Positions 23,380 through 32,878 of a stretch of 64,000 nucleotides of DNA are shown here, piece after piece. The DNA is from Angiostrongylus vasorum (lineage: Eukaryota > Nematoda > Chromadorea > Rhabditida > Metastrongylidae). A model generated the notes under the pieces. The model worked only from the letters and a program-made list of their open reading frames with translations, searched no databases and was not told the DNA's origin. Numbering within the stretch: the stretch's first letter is position 1; the number at the start of each line of letters is the position of its first letter. The DNA lies in NCBI GenBank assembly GCA_018806985.1, contig JADANN010000466.1:434001-498000 (forward strand). Reading direction: 5' to 3'. Both the position numbers and the translations under genes were made by a program.

Positions 23380-23667
23380 AAAAGGATAAAGGACAAAGCT
23401 CTCGGGGTTGATCAGTCTCTTTAAGGATGCGCCATGCATTCGACTTCATTAAGCATCGTTTGGAGGTGATTGAATGCATATCTGGCCTTTACAATGACTC
23501 GCGGTGGCCTACCGATGTAACGAGCCAGTGCTGCTATCCTCCCAGACAAGTCTGGTACCCATTTGCCGTCCCCAGAAGGATGGAAGGCTTGGTGGGCCAT
23601 GGGTGTAGGGATAGATTCCAAGTCTGTGTTGCAGGGAGCCTCCGACCACTACTCCACACGCGCCCTT
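23380..23667 (-). mobile_element. SINE-A with 12-bp target duplication
   Basis: TCATTTGAATTA is present at 23368-23379 and again at 23668-23679, a perfect duplication. Confidence 0.85.
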
Positions 23668-23974
23668 TCATTTGAATTACTACGACAAAATACTTTCAAA
23701 TTTTCGAGCATCACCAAAAAAATGCACGGTGTTAGTTCACCTTCCCGCTTTCAGAAATATGTGGATTTATAAAAGCGGCTTTGCTCTACAGCATTAGTCT
23801 GGTGCACGCCTTTTTATAGAGTGCCATTCCAAATTTAAATGTGTTTGAGATTGAACGTTTGAAAAATAACGAAGAAATTTAAACTTCTAGAACTTCGGAC
23901 AGAAGAGCCGTCATGCTTGGCGAATCCTTGAAAAAATAAATAATAGACAGCAAATAAAAGAGCTACAGATTGTG

Positions 23975-24235
23975 ATTTCGACCACAGCCTCGGCTTAACT
24001 GGGTTCATGGACGATTTGTGCTCACCAGATCATTCCCACTGAAGGGTGATTGCTGATGGCACTGTTAGATAGAAAACTCACACAGAGAAACGCAAAACAA
24101 GGGGCCTTAACGGTGCAGTGGGTAACATGTGAGCCGCGGAAAGTGTAATCGCGGGTTCGAATGTGGTCTGAAGTCCGAGTTTTGCAAATATCTCAGCATC
24201 ATACTGGTTGTAATTCACATGAAAATCTAAATGTT
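23975..24235 (+). repeat. Family C, sense copy with strong B box
   Basis: GGGTTCGAAT at 24153-24162 is close to the tRNA B-box consensus, with GGTGCAGTGGGTAAC as the A-box region upstream. Confidence 0.65.
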
Positions 24236-24589
24236 ATTATTGGAAATATGACCCTTAATGCTCTCGCGAAGACGCCTAATTTCGCTTTTCTGTAGTGTGC
24301 ACGACACCTGATTTCTCACTGCTCCCACTACGACGCTTATAGAGCTCCCATCGACCACTTCAGAGGTTTCCAGTCAGCTCAGCCCCCTCCTCCTGCTATT
24401 TTTTTTCTATAAACCGGCTTTTTTGTTCTTTTTTGCAGGAGTTTCTGTACTTCTCTTATTCTATGTAACCTCCATGTTTTCTACACAATCTCCAGCGTTT
24501 TTGGTGCATATAAAACCCTTTAAAAAAAAACCCCCAGTATGCAATCATGCATTTAATGAAGTTGTACAAATTCTGCAAGGAATGCAAGT

Positions 24590-24990
24590 ACAATTATTGA
24601 TGCTCAGATATTTGCAAAATTCCTGTCAGCAGGTATCTGCGGCGGATATCGAAGCTCGTTATTACCATTTCCGAGAACTCACGTTTTATCCACTGTCCCA
24701 CTGGGGGGCCCTTGCCTTACCCTTCTCTCGGGAAAATAATAATCGGTAGTAAATGGAAGGTTAAGAGTGTGATTCCAACTACAGCCTCAGCTTAACTGAG
24801 TTGAATGCCGATTTGTGCTCCACAGATCAATCCCATTGACGGGTGATAAGTTAAAAACATGTCTGAGAGAAAGGCGAAATGAAGGACACAGGTGGTGTGA
24901 TGGTGAACACACTAGTTCCCTGAAAGGGTAATAACGAGTTTCGACCCCAGCCGCTGACATCTGTGGGTCCGGAGTTCCTTCTAGGAAAAG
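24590..24990. repeat. Family C, head-to-head pair
   Basis: Antisense arm 24590-24720 (GATGCTCAGATATTTGCAAAA) followed by sense arm 24740-24985 (GATCAATCCCATTGACGGGTG). Confidence 0.6.
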
Positions 24991-25439
24991 AAGAATGGAC
25001 AGTAAATAAAAAGTGATTACATTCTGCAAGCAATGCTATGTTTGCCTTTTAGTTTTGGCATGCTCTTGTTCCAAGTAACACCCAGAAGCCATCGCACAAT
25101 TCAAAATTAGAAAACAACGAATTGTTTCTAAAAAAATGGTGCTCCACAATGTAGGCGTTGCCATCTCGTTGAGGCAGAGGCAATTCTGAGCCTCTTCACC
25201 GGCTACACACTCTAGGCTATAACTCTCTTCAATAGCAGTGGTCTCTCGCCTCAGAGATGAGAAATTGCTGGGAAATTGTTAAGAGGACACCCTGCCATTG
25301 CCGACTACCCACACAGCATTGGCTAAGCTATCGACTGATTACGGGGATTATCGCAAAAAAGTTCTGTATACCAAAATAAACCATCGGAAAGAAAACAACA
25401 CCTGTAGGTGTTTTATCGGCCACTCCCGGAAAACTGTTG

Positions 25440-25620
25440 TGACACCTACATGTTCATTCGTTGCCAGAGTGTTAAACCAGCAAAGTGGAAGAGCTATATG
25501 ACATGGGCTCCACAAAATCATAATTTCGTTGTGGTGAAACAGGAGAACTTTTATACCTCAGGCAAAAAGTTCTGGTCTCTAACACCATCAGTTCGCTGCG
25601 TACATGTTCATGCTTGTGTG
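25440..25620 (+). pseudogene. Unidentified coding-like repeat F, copy 1
   Basis: One frame reads KWKSYMTWAPQNHNF and then NFYTSGKKF. A second copy near 28090 reads NWKKYMPWAPENQNF and NLYHMGNNL in the same spacing. The family was not recognised. Neither has a proper gene structure around it. Confidence 0.35.
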
Positions 25621-25763
25621 ACGATGACTAATTTTCTGTCTTTATGGACCTTCCGGTTTTTTTGACAAGAGAAGGTAATATTTTAATAACCAGAAGGCTT
25701 TATGGGCTAAGAAAAGTAGAGAATTATAGGAAGGACTCTGCTGTAGCACTCCGTGGGTATAAA

Positions 25764-26050
25764 AAGGATAAAGGATAAAGCTCTTGGTGTTGATCAATCC
25801 CCTGAGGGATGCGCAATGCATCCGACTTCATTAGGTATCATTGGAGGTGATTGAATGCATATCTGGCCTTTACAATGACTCACGAAGGCCTACCGATATA
25901 TTGAGCCAGTGCTGCTAGCCTCTTAGACAAGTCTGGTACCAATCTGCCGACACCGGAGGGATGGAAGGCTTGGTGTGCCACGGGCTTGGGGATCGATTCC
26001 ATGTGTGTTTTGCAGTGGCGCCTCCAACCACTGCGCCACACGCGCCCTTA
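25764..26050 (-). mobile_element. SINE-A with 16-bp target duplication
   Basis: ACTCCGTGGGTATAAA (25748-25763) and ACTCAGTGGGTATAAA (26051-26066) differ at one base. The tail is (AAGGATAAAGGATAAAG), reverse complement CTTTATCCTTTATCCTT. Confidence 0.85.
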
Positions 26051-26889
26051 ACTCAGTGGGTATAAATGGCATATATACTACTACCTACTATGTGTTACCC
26101 TAGTCCGTCATATAAGTACACTGCTGTCAAGTTTTCGAAGTATTTTGAGCTTATGTAGACTTGTTACCCGTACTTTTTCTATGCTCCGATTCCATGCGAT
26201 AGCTGTGGCTGGTTGTAATTATTAAAATTGGAAATACCCTTAAATGGGAATCAAATTACCGCTTAACGAACCTACCCTGGAAATAATTTACATTTCTAGG
26301 CGGAGAATAGAGCTCACATCGATGAACGCCTGTCACAGCATCTATGCCGAATAAATCTGTCATTCAACCTGTCTGTGATCTGTGACTACAAGAAATATTG
26401 GAAAATAATTCTGTGCCCCAAAACAATCGTTTATGACTGCATAGAATCCACGCCATCTGTTAGATTTTAATGGGATTATAAGTGGTGCTCTAGTTCATTC
26501 CACATGTATTTTTTTATGACTAATTGGTAATCAGAGTTTCGAACATGTCAATTATCATAGTCCATAGACAGTTACTTTCTAGGACGACATCTGCCGACAC
26601 TTTGAGGAATTAAAGTAGGATTTTTTTTGTAAAAGAGCAACCTTATTCACCTTCTCCATAGTACTTTGTAGCACTCTTCACTCACTCGACTGAGGACTGT
26701 TTGCATAAGGTCTGGGTGAAACACTTGCATGAACAGTTACATCTATCGCTCTCTAACCTCTTAGCTAGGGTTCCTGATGGAATATGTGAATATTTTTGAG
26801 TATATATGAACGGTGAAACTCCTTCTGTCATAACAGAGGCGTGAAACTCGTGCCCTCAATTGCTGAAGACAAAACTTTAGTAATGTTTT

Positions 26890-27185
26890 AACCTTTACTC
26901 ACTTCTTATTTTTTCATGGCAGAGTATTATTTGAGCTAAAAGCATGAGGGTGCTGGGAAATGAGCAAAGTTCTGAAGCTCTTTCAGATTTCGAACCAGCG
27001 ATTACCCATACGGGCACTCACGTGTTATCCACGACACCAACCGAGGCCCTTGTTTTGTCCTTCTCGTGGTTCGTTTCCTACTCTATCTATGCTATCAACA
27101 ATGACGCGTCAACGGGAATGATCTGGGAAGTACAAATCAGCATTTGATCTAGTTAGGTTGGAACTGTAGTCCAAATCACAATGTT
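26890..27185 (-). repeat. Family C, diverged antisense copy
   Basis: TCATGGCAGAGTATT, then a mutated tRNA-like part, then GACGCGTCAACGGGAATGATCTGGG. Confidence 0.5.
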
Positions 27186-27292
27186 CTAACTTTAATTTGT
27201 TGCCTGTTATTTTTGTTACTTTCTATTTTTCATTGCTTTAATTAGTCTTAGAAAGGTTACTATTTGGACTGTTATTACAATCTAAGGCACGT

Positions 27293-27678
27293 GATACTTG
27301 ATACTTGAACGGCCCGTCATCACTAGTTGTGCGGGCCCCTGCATAATCTCCATTTTTCGGATATTTGCTGGTTAGGCCATTACGATTGCCTGGAGTCCCG
27401 AGGTCACGCTGGCCAAAGTCTGCCCCAGGTCGTCACTACGACAGGCAGTCGCAGCCCTTGTGGATCAGAGGGAGATTTACCACCATGCGACTTGATGCTA
27501 AGACGGTGGTGGGTCCTAGTATTGGTTTACTCTTAGCTAGGATTCCTAATGGAAACGTTGGACTCCTTCTCAGTTTGGAAGACCCTGCCGGAGGGACGAA
27601 TCCCCCGCTGTATATCGCAGTCCGACACCCAGGAACACCTCCCAGCCACGACGAGGCGGTAAACCGTTGGGAGGACAA
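27293..27678 (+). repeat. Family D copy
   Basis: Complete. A 146-codon ORF (27365-27805) runs through it and beyond, but the frame is broken in other copies. Confidence 0.75.
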
Positions 27679-27994
27679 TCTGAGGTACCGATATAAAAAA
27701 AACATGCTGTGCAATGATCTCTACTACGACTCTGTACTCCGCCAATTAAGATATGCTCTGTCAGCAAATCCAAAGGGAACTAGTAGCAGACCTTCACCAA
27801 AGTAACCGAACTCAAAGACGATTCCAAACACCTCTGTGGGTAACCGTGGCAAGACAACGATCCCGAGCAAAGGAAAGGGGTGTGGTGTGAAGACGGATGA
27901 TATGCTGTAAATGGAATAATGGAACTGTAATCTCTCAAAGCTTCTCTTGTAAGCTACCGTAGGTTTCTGTGTCTTTTTCCAATTATTTACGTTC

Positions 27995-28210
27995 TTTGCA
28001 TCTCCGACAGAAGTTCAGACGACGAAAATCGTAAGAGGTGAATCGAACACCACCGTGAGACAAACCGCGATTGCTAATACTCGAAATTTGGACTTCGAAG
28101 CAGTAAATTGGAAGAAATATATGCCATGGGCTCCAGAAAATCAGAATTTCATTATGATAGAATAAGCAAATCTTTACCATATGGGCAACAATTTGCAGAT
28201 TCCTACAGTT
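27995..28210 (+). pseudogene. Unidentified coding-like repeat F, copy 2
   Basis: A frame open from about 27998 reads TEVQTTKIVRGESN and then VNWKKYMPWAPENQNF before a stop at about 28162. The residue-level similarity to copy 1 is greater than the DNA similarity, which suggests coding ancestry. Confidence 0.35.
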
Positions 28211-28469
28211 TTTTATTGCATCTAACAAAAATTTACTATGAGAGCAGATATATTGATTTCGATTGCAAAGTGGTCATTGTATTCGTATCTTTTGACTTCT
28301 ACAGGGGTCTCTTCATTGCGTGGATGTTTATTACAGACAAAGTAGTCTTTTTAAACAAATTACAATCATCTCTTAATAATTCAAAAGACTGACTTCTATA
28401 CACCTCGGCATAGAGAGTTGATGCACTTGCTTATATGACTTTATAAACTGATCTTCTTTACTTGATGCG

Positions 28470-28625
28470 GGGTTGGTATGGGTCTTTTTGTTGTTGTTGT
28501 TGTTGTTGGTTGTTGTTGTTGGTTGTTGTTGTTGGTTGTTGTTGTTGGTTGTTGTTGTTGTTGTTGCTGTCGGTGTTGTTGGTCGATGGCTGACGTTTCG
28601 GCGATTTCGCCTTCCTCGTAACCGT
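28470..28625 (-). repeat. Hammerhead-like motif joined to a (CAA)n / (GTT)n tract
   Basis: On the minus strand (28625-28588) GAGGA, stem II GGCG/CGCC with loop AAAT, then GAAACGTCAGCC. The core start is ACGA instead of CTGA. It runs directly into CATCGACCAACAACACC and a long CAA-rich tract, seen as (GTT)n at 28483-28570 on the plus strand. The same junction, GTCAGCCATCGACCAA, recurs at 21150-21170. Confidence 0.5.
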
Positions 28626-29115
28626 AATGTTACGAGTGGGAAATTACAATCAATTGTAGCGAAAATTAGCATCAATCCATCAGTGGAATTGCTGTTGACC
28701 ATTGCATGTGCCAGAAAAATCTATCATTTCTACACACTTTACACTTTTGCTAGAACTACGCTGTGTTGCCTTTTCAGTATTTGAAAGCTAATAGCTCTTC
28801 ATGTGGTTTTCACCGAGTGCATTTGAAGGCACTGATTATGGATATAATCCGTGCTACCCTTTTTTTCCCCACTTATACACAATTTAGAGAGCTTCTTATA
28901 CTGGAACATTTATTTCAAAGTGACAATTAAAGTGGACTATAACCACTGGCATAACGTATCAGTCATGCTACTTATTATTCATCATGTTTCTTCGATTGTA
29001 TTCAATACTTACAGCGATCCTCTTCATTGTAGAATAGGAACCATAAGGTGAATCTTGAGGTTACACAGCGTATCGGTAGTTTAATAGGTTCTATGTCTTA
29101 ATAAGTTTATGCACG

Positions 29116-29408
29116 GGTGCGTGTGGCGCAGTAGTCGGAGGCGCCCTGCAACACACACATAGAATCGATCCCGGCTCCCATGGCCCACCAAGCCTTTCAT
29201 CCCTACGAGGTCGGCACATTGGTCGGTCTACGAGGTCAGACCTGTCTGGGAGGGTAGCAGCACTGGCTAGATACATCGGTAGGCCACCACGAGTCATTGT
29301 AAAGGCCAGATATGCATTCAATCAGCTCCAACGATGGTTAATAAAGTCGAATGCATGGTGCTTCCCTCAGGGATTGATCAGCGCCAAGAGCTTTATCCCT
29401 TATCGTTT
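29116..29408 (+). mobile_element. SINE-A
   Basis: ATGCACGG flanks it on both sides (29108-29115 and about 29410-29417). A small internal duplication gives a second TCGGxxxATTGGTC-like stretch near 29220. Confidence 0.8.
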
Positions 29409-29844
29409 TCATGCACGGAATGCCTCCTCCTTCACTCAGAATTTTCATCTTTTTTCGCAAAAATGTCGAAGACCGATGTAAATTCTGATTTGTACAGATC
29501 AGTAGGTGTTTTTGGATAATATTGTTGTTGACGAAGTTTGCAAAAGTACGTTGACCATGTGGGTCCAACACCTTCACGGTAATACGAAAAAGCAGGGAGT
29601 TTCATCAAGAGACGCTTGCTTGTAGAAGGTGATACATTGATACGTCAACATAATAGAACCACACGAAATAGAAGGAAGAGGACGAAAAACTTAATAAGCT
29701 TGGAAAAGAGTCAACTAGACTACAATGACCCCACGAGACTAAGCTTACCATTATCTTTCTGCACCGAAGCGGAAAGATCGCTGTAATTAGTGAATGGCGG
29801 TGGTCTAATAAGGTTCACTCCATTTTTTGACACTGGCGTACAAA

Positions 29845-30290
29845 TTTCTTTAGATTGCACACCTTACACGTGGTTGCTGCAGAACTGCTAACGTTTGGAC
29901 GTCTTCGCCTTCCTCAGAGGTGATGATCCGAGTCAATGTCCACAGTCGTTCGCCTTCTTGATGTACTTTCTTCATCGTCGTATCGAGCCGAGTCTTCTTC
30001 AGTGAAGCACTGCTCAAATGGGGGCAATCTCATCCGGAGGCGCTCATTTATACAGGACAGCTGTTGAATGATTGTTGGCTGACAATGATTTTTTTTCATG
30101 CCGACAATCCATACTATAGCAGTCGGTATTAGAATAGCTAGCACATAGCGAAATAATACTATTAGTAAACCGACTTCCACTTGACCTCGAGATGAATACT
30201 CAGAATATCTCTTTGGATGTTAGGCTTACACCTATTTGTTATACAAGTTTTATTCGGCTAAGGTTTCGACGTCTTCAGTCTTCAGTAAAC
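29845..30290 (-). mobile_element. Retrozyme-like element flanked by two hammerhead-like motifs
   Basis: On the minus strand an upstream motif (30290-30252; ACTGAAGA, GAC/GTC, GAAACCTTAGCCGA) and a downstream motif (29917-29887; CTGAGGA, GGCG/CGTC, then CAAACGTTAGC) bracket one ~368-nt unit. The tail after the second motif (GTGTAAGG, AATCTAAAGAAAT) ends near 29845. The total of about 445 bp equals the 2012-2452 copy. An 88-codon ORF (30180-29914) lies within, but its frame is not kept in other copies. Confidence 0.65.
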
Positions 30291-30520
30291 AGTAAACGTT
30301 CTTCGTTTGAGCGGAGCTCGTAGCTTCGACTCGATACGATGACGAAGACACCATAACGAGAAAACGAGCGACTGTGAAAATCGATGCGGACCATTGGCTC
30401 TGGGGAAGATGAAGATTTCCAAACGTTAGCCGAATGAACGCTGTTTAGAAACAGAGTATGAGCTGAACAATCTAAAGAAATTTATTGCATATTCACGCAG
30501 AGGATAAGTGGAACTCATGT
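30291..30520 (+). mobile_element. Retrozyme-like element, head to head with the preceding copy
   Basis: From CTCGATACGATGACGAAGAC through a decayed motif (30390-30432; CTGGGGA, CAAACGTTAGCCGAATGAA) to the tail GAGCTGAACAATCTAAAGAAA and GGATAAGTGGAA. Two core positions are changed. It is the opposite orientation to 29845-30290 and directly abuts it. Confidence 0.55.
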
Positions 30521-32217
30521 GTAACTTCCTTAATGCTAGGTCAGGCAATGTATGTTTCTCAACCTTTCCCCATTCCGAAATTCAACGTGCTCTCATGCAG
30601 AGTAATAGTCCCGCAGCACTCGATTTCACCAGAATCAGCCCGGCTCTCCAAACCTTACCTGTAGAATCAAATATTCATCTTCAACGAAGCAGTAGAAATT
30701 GAACGAAACCTAGCCATGTGGGCAGACCTGATAGGACAGAGGGAAAGCTCCCCATAAACAGGACCTCCTGCTCAAAATACAAGGATCCAACATGAGCTAT
30801 ACCACATGTTTACAACCAGAATAACACCATTCTATACTTTGTTGAATGTAGAATAACGAAATAGCGCATCGTAAATAAGTGACGCATTTGCCTAACAAGA
30901 ATCACCGTTGCTGGGAAATTTCACCGGAATCCCTAACATCGTCTCCACATGAGATTCATTCTGTTCCAAAAGGGATAGAAAGCCAAAAAATTCAAGGAAG
31001 AAGATACCAGAATCATCATAAATTTTGATTTGTTCTAATATACAGATGTCTCCTGTATACAGCTGTATCATCGACATAACACTGCGCAAAGCCAAACTTA
31101 TTTCCAGCTATTCTCGATAACATCATGCAAAAACTGGAAATGAAGGTTCCGCTCGGCGGGACATCGGCGTCTAAGCCCGTCGATCGGCTAAGCGCAGAAA
31201 GCATCGCTATCACAGAGATCACTGTCGTTCATGGAGAATCCAGTAGTGAAAGGACAGCAAATCGTCTTTCAGTCCACCAAGGCGGTCAACTACATGTGAT
31301 GTGACCTGAGAACATTCTGGCATGGCTTTACATCCAAAGATGTAGGAGAGCATCACACCTCGACCGGCATTCAGCACGTTAATGAGGAAAGAAGACAAGT
31401 GATCCTAAAATCGTAACCAAACGCAAACACAAATCCAACGTGGATTGCTTCTTGGGTAACTGGGAACTGTGCGATGTGTAAAGACAGGTTATTCAGGCAA
31501 ATGCCAGAACTTAAAGCTAACTTCCAACCACGCTGCTCTATTTCACAAGCAGTATTTGCGTTCATGACTTACGCAGAGCGCTGACCGCTGGTCTTATCAG
31601 TGCCCCAAACGCTCAATTGATTAGTCTCATGTTGTCCGCGTCCTAGTTAGGATCTTTTCTTTGAGAGGCGATTGGACAATTTTCCTTCCTGTAATCGTGT
31701 CGGATTTTTTAACAACTACATAAAAAGTATTTGCTAATGTGATGCTTCCATCCATTATATTTCTCTTCGCAAGGAATTTTTGGTTACACCAAAGGTGTTT
31801 GTTTGAAAGAAATCTGTGGTTGTAAGCTTTGCCTGAAGTTTCACGATGTGGTACTTGGGTATTTCACTGGTGGCCTGTATCTATAAAATACGTTAGCCCC
31901 AGTACACTGTTGATTTGATTTGGAGTATTTTCTTAGTTGGGCAACTTGATCTTTTCCCTAGAGCCCCAAGATGGTCCTGTCATGGTGCTTGGAAGCTGTC
32001 ACCACATGTAGTCGCCGAATCCACTGGATCGGAGGAAGATTTTTCCTTCACGACTGGGCTTGTAGTAATTACTTCCCGGCATGTTCTCCTTGTTAACTCT
32101 AAGGTCGCCCTTTTTTAGATGAATTCAGCATTTTATTTGTTCTCTTGTAAAGGCATTTCTTTACATTTTATTGGTGACTATTTCATAGAAAACAATGAGA
32201 AGAAATTGAAGCGTAGA
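30521..32217. other. Intergenic upstream of ACOX3
   Basis: Apart from the weak Penelope-like segment at 31040-31215, nothing was recognised. Confidence 0.35.
31040..31215 (-). mobile_element. Possible Penelope-like reverse transcriptase remnant
   Basis: On the minus strand a stretch reads GTFISSF followed after about 15 residues by CYVDDTAV. This spacing resembles the GTPISGF...RYVDDTFV catalytic region of Penelope-like reverse transcriptases. Other conserved blocks were not found. The match is weak and could be chance. Confidence 0.3.
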
Positions 32218-32440
32218 AATCACAGGCCGTTGATCAATTCCTAAAGGGTGTGCAGTGCACTCGATCCATTGGACGTCGTGGAAGTGACTGAATACATAGT
32301 TGACCTAATGGCTGACTTTTAGGAGCATGTCGATGTGCCGAATCAGTGTGGTTGGGCATAGTTTGTACGAGGCAGAACCATGGGCTACGTGTGTAATGCA
32401 GGACACATCTAATCCATTGTGAAATTCGCACCCCGTAGGA
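32218..32440 (-). repeat. Decayed SINE-A
   Basis: GTTGATCAATTCCTAAAGGG and GTGCACTCGATCCATTGG match the antisense body; the head is unrecognisable. Confidence 0.45.
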
Positions 32441-32860
32441 AAAATATATTGAGGGTAAAATTGCGTCCTTTAATTTATGCGCGATGATTTCAAAGAGATG
32501 ACATTCTACCCTTCCAATTTCTAGCGTTCTATTCCAGTTAGCGTTAGCCGGATCATTAACTTATCAGGGAACTATCAAACACTGGGTTTTTCCCTTTGTG
32601 ACGCTCCGTGAGTCCTCCTGCATGACACAAAACGACATGATTACATCTACTTCCTATATCTTAATATCTACTCTTTCACTTAAATTGCAATGACAATTTC
32701 ATACATATTTTCTTATTAACTAGCAATATTTCCTCAAGATCAATAAGACATTGGTAAGCCAAAGTTTCACCAGCTTTCTGCAAGTTTGTTATCGATTGAC
32801 TGGCTTGAGGCTAACTATCTAGGTATGTCAACTCAAGTTTGTTTTTTTTACGTAGATGGA

Positions 32861-32868
32861 ATTTCAGT
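32861..32868 (+). promoter_or_regulatory. Acceptor ATTTCAG 11 bases before the ACOX3 start codon
   Basis: The sequence ATTTCAG ends at 32867, and the ATG that opens exon 1 is at 32879. The placement fits a spliced-leader trans-splice acceptor. It also supports this ATG as the start, since the protein then aligns with the ACOX3 N-terminus (PLDxYRxxASFxW). Confidence 0.45.
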
Positions 32869-32878
32869 GGACAGAGGC

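Noticed and set aside
27365..27805. 146-codon ORF
   Set aside because: It lies mostly in a family D copy, and the frame is not kept in the other copies.
29914..30180. 88-codon minus-strand ORF starting with a hydrophobic segment
   Set aside because: It lies in a retrozyme-like unit; other copies have stops and shifts in this frame, so it is not a conserved product.
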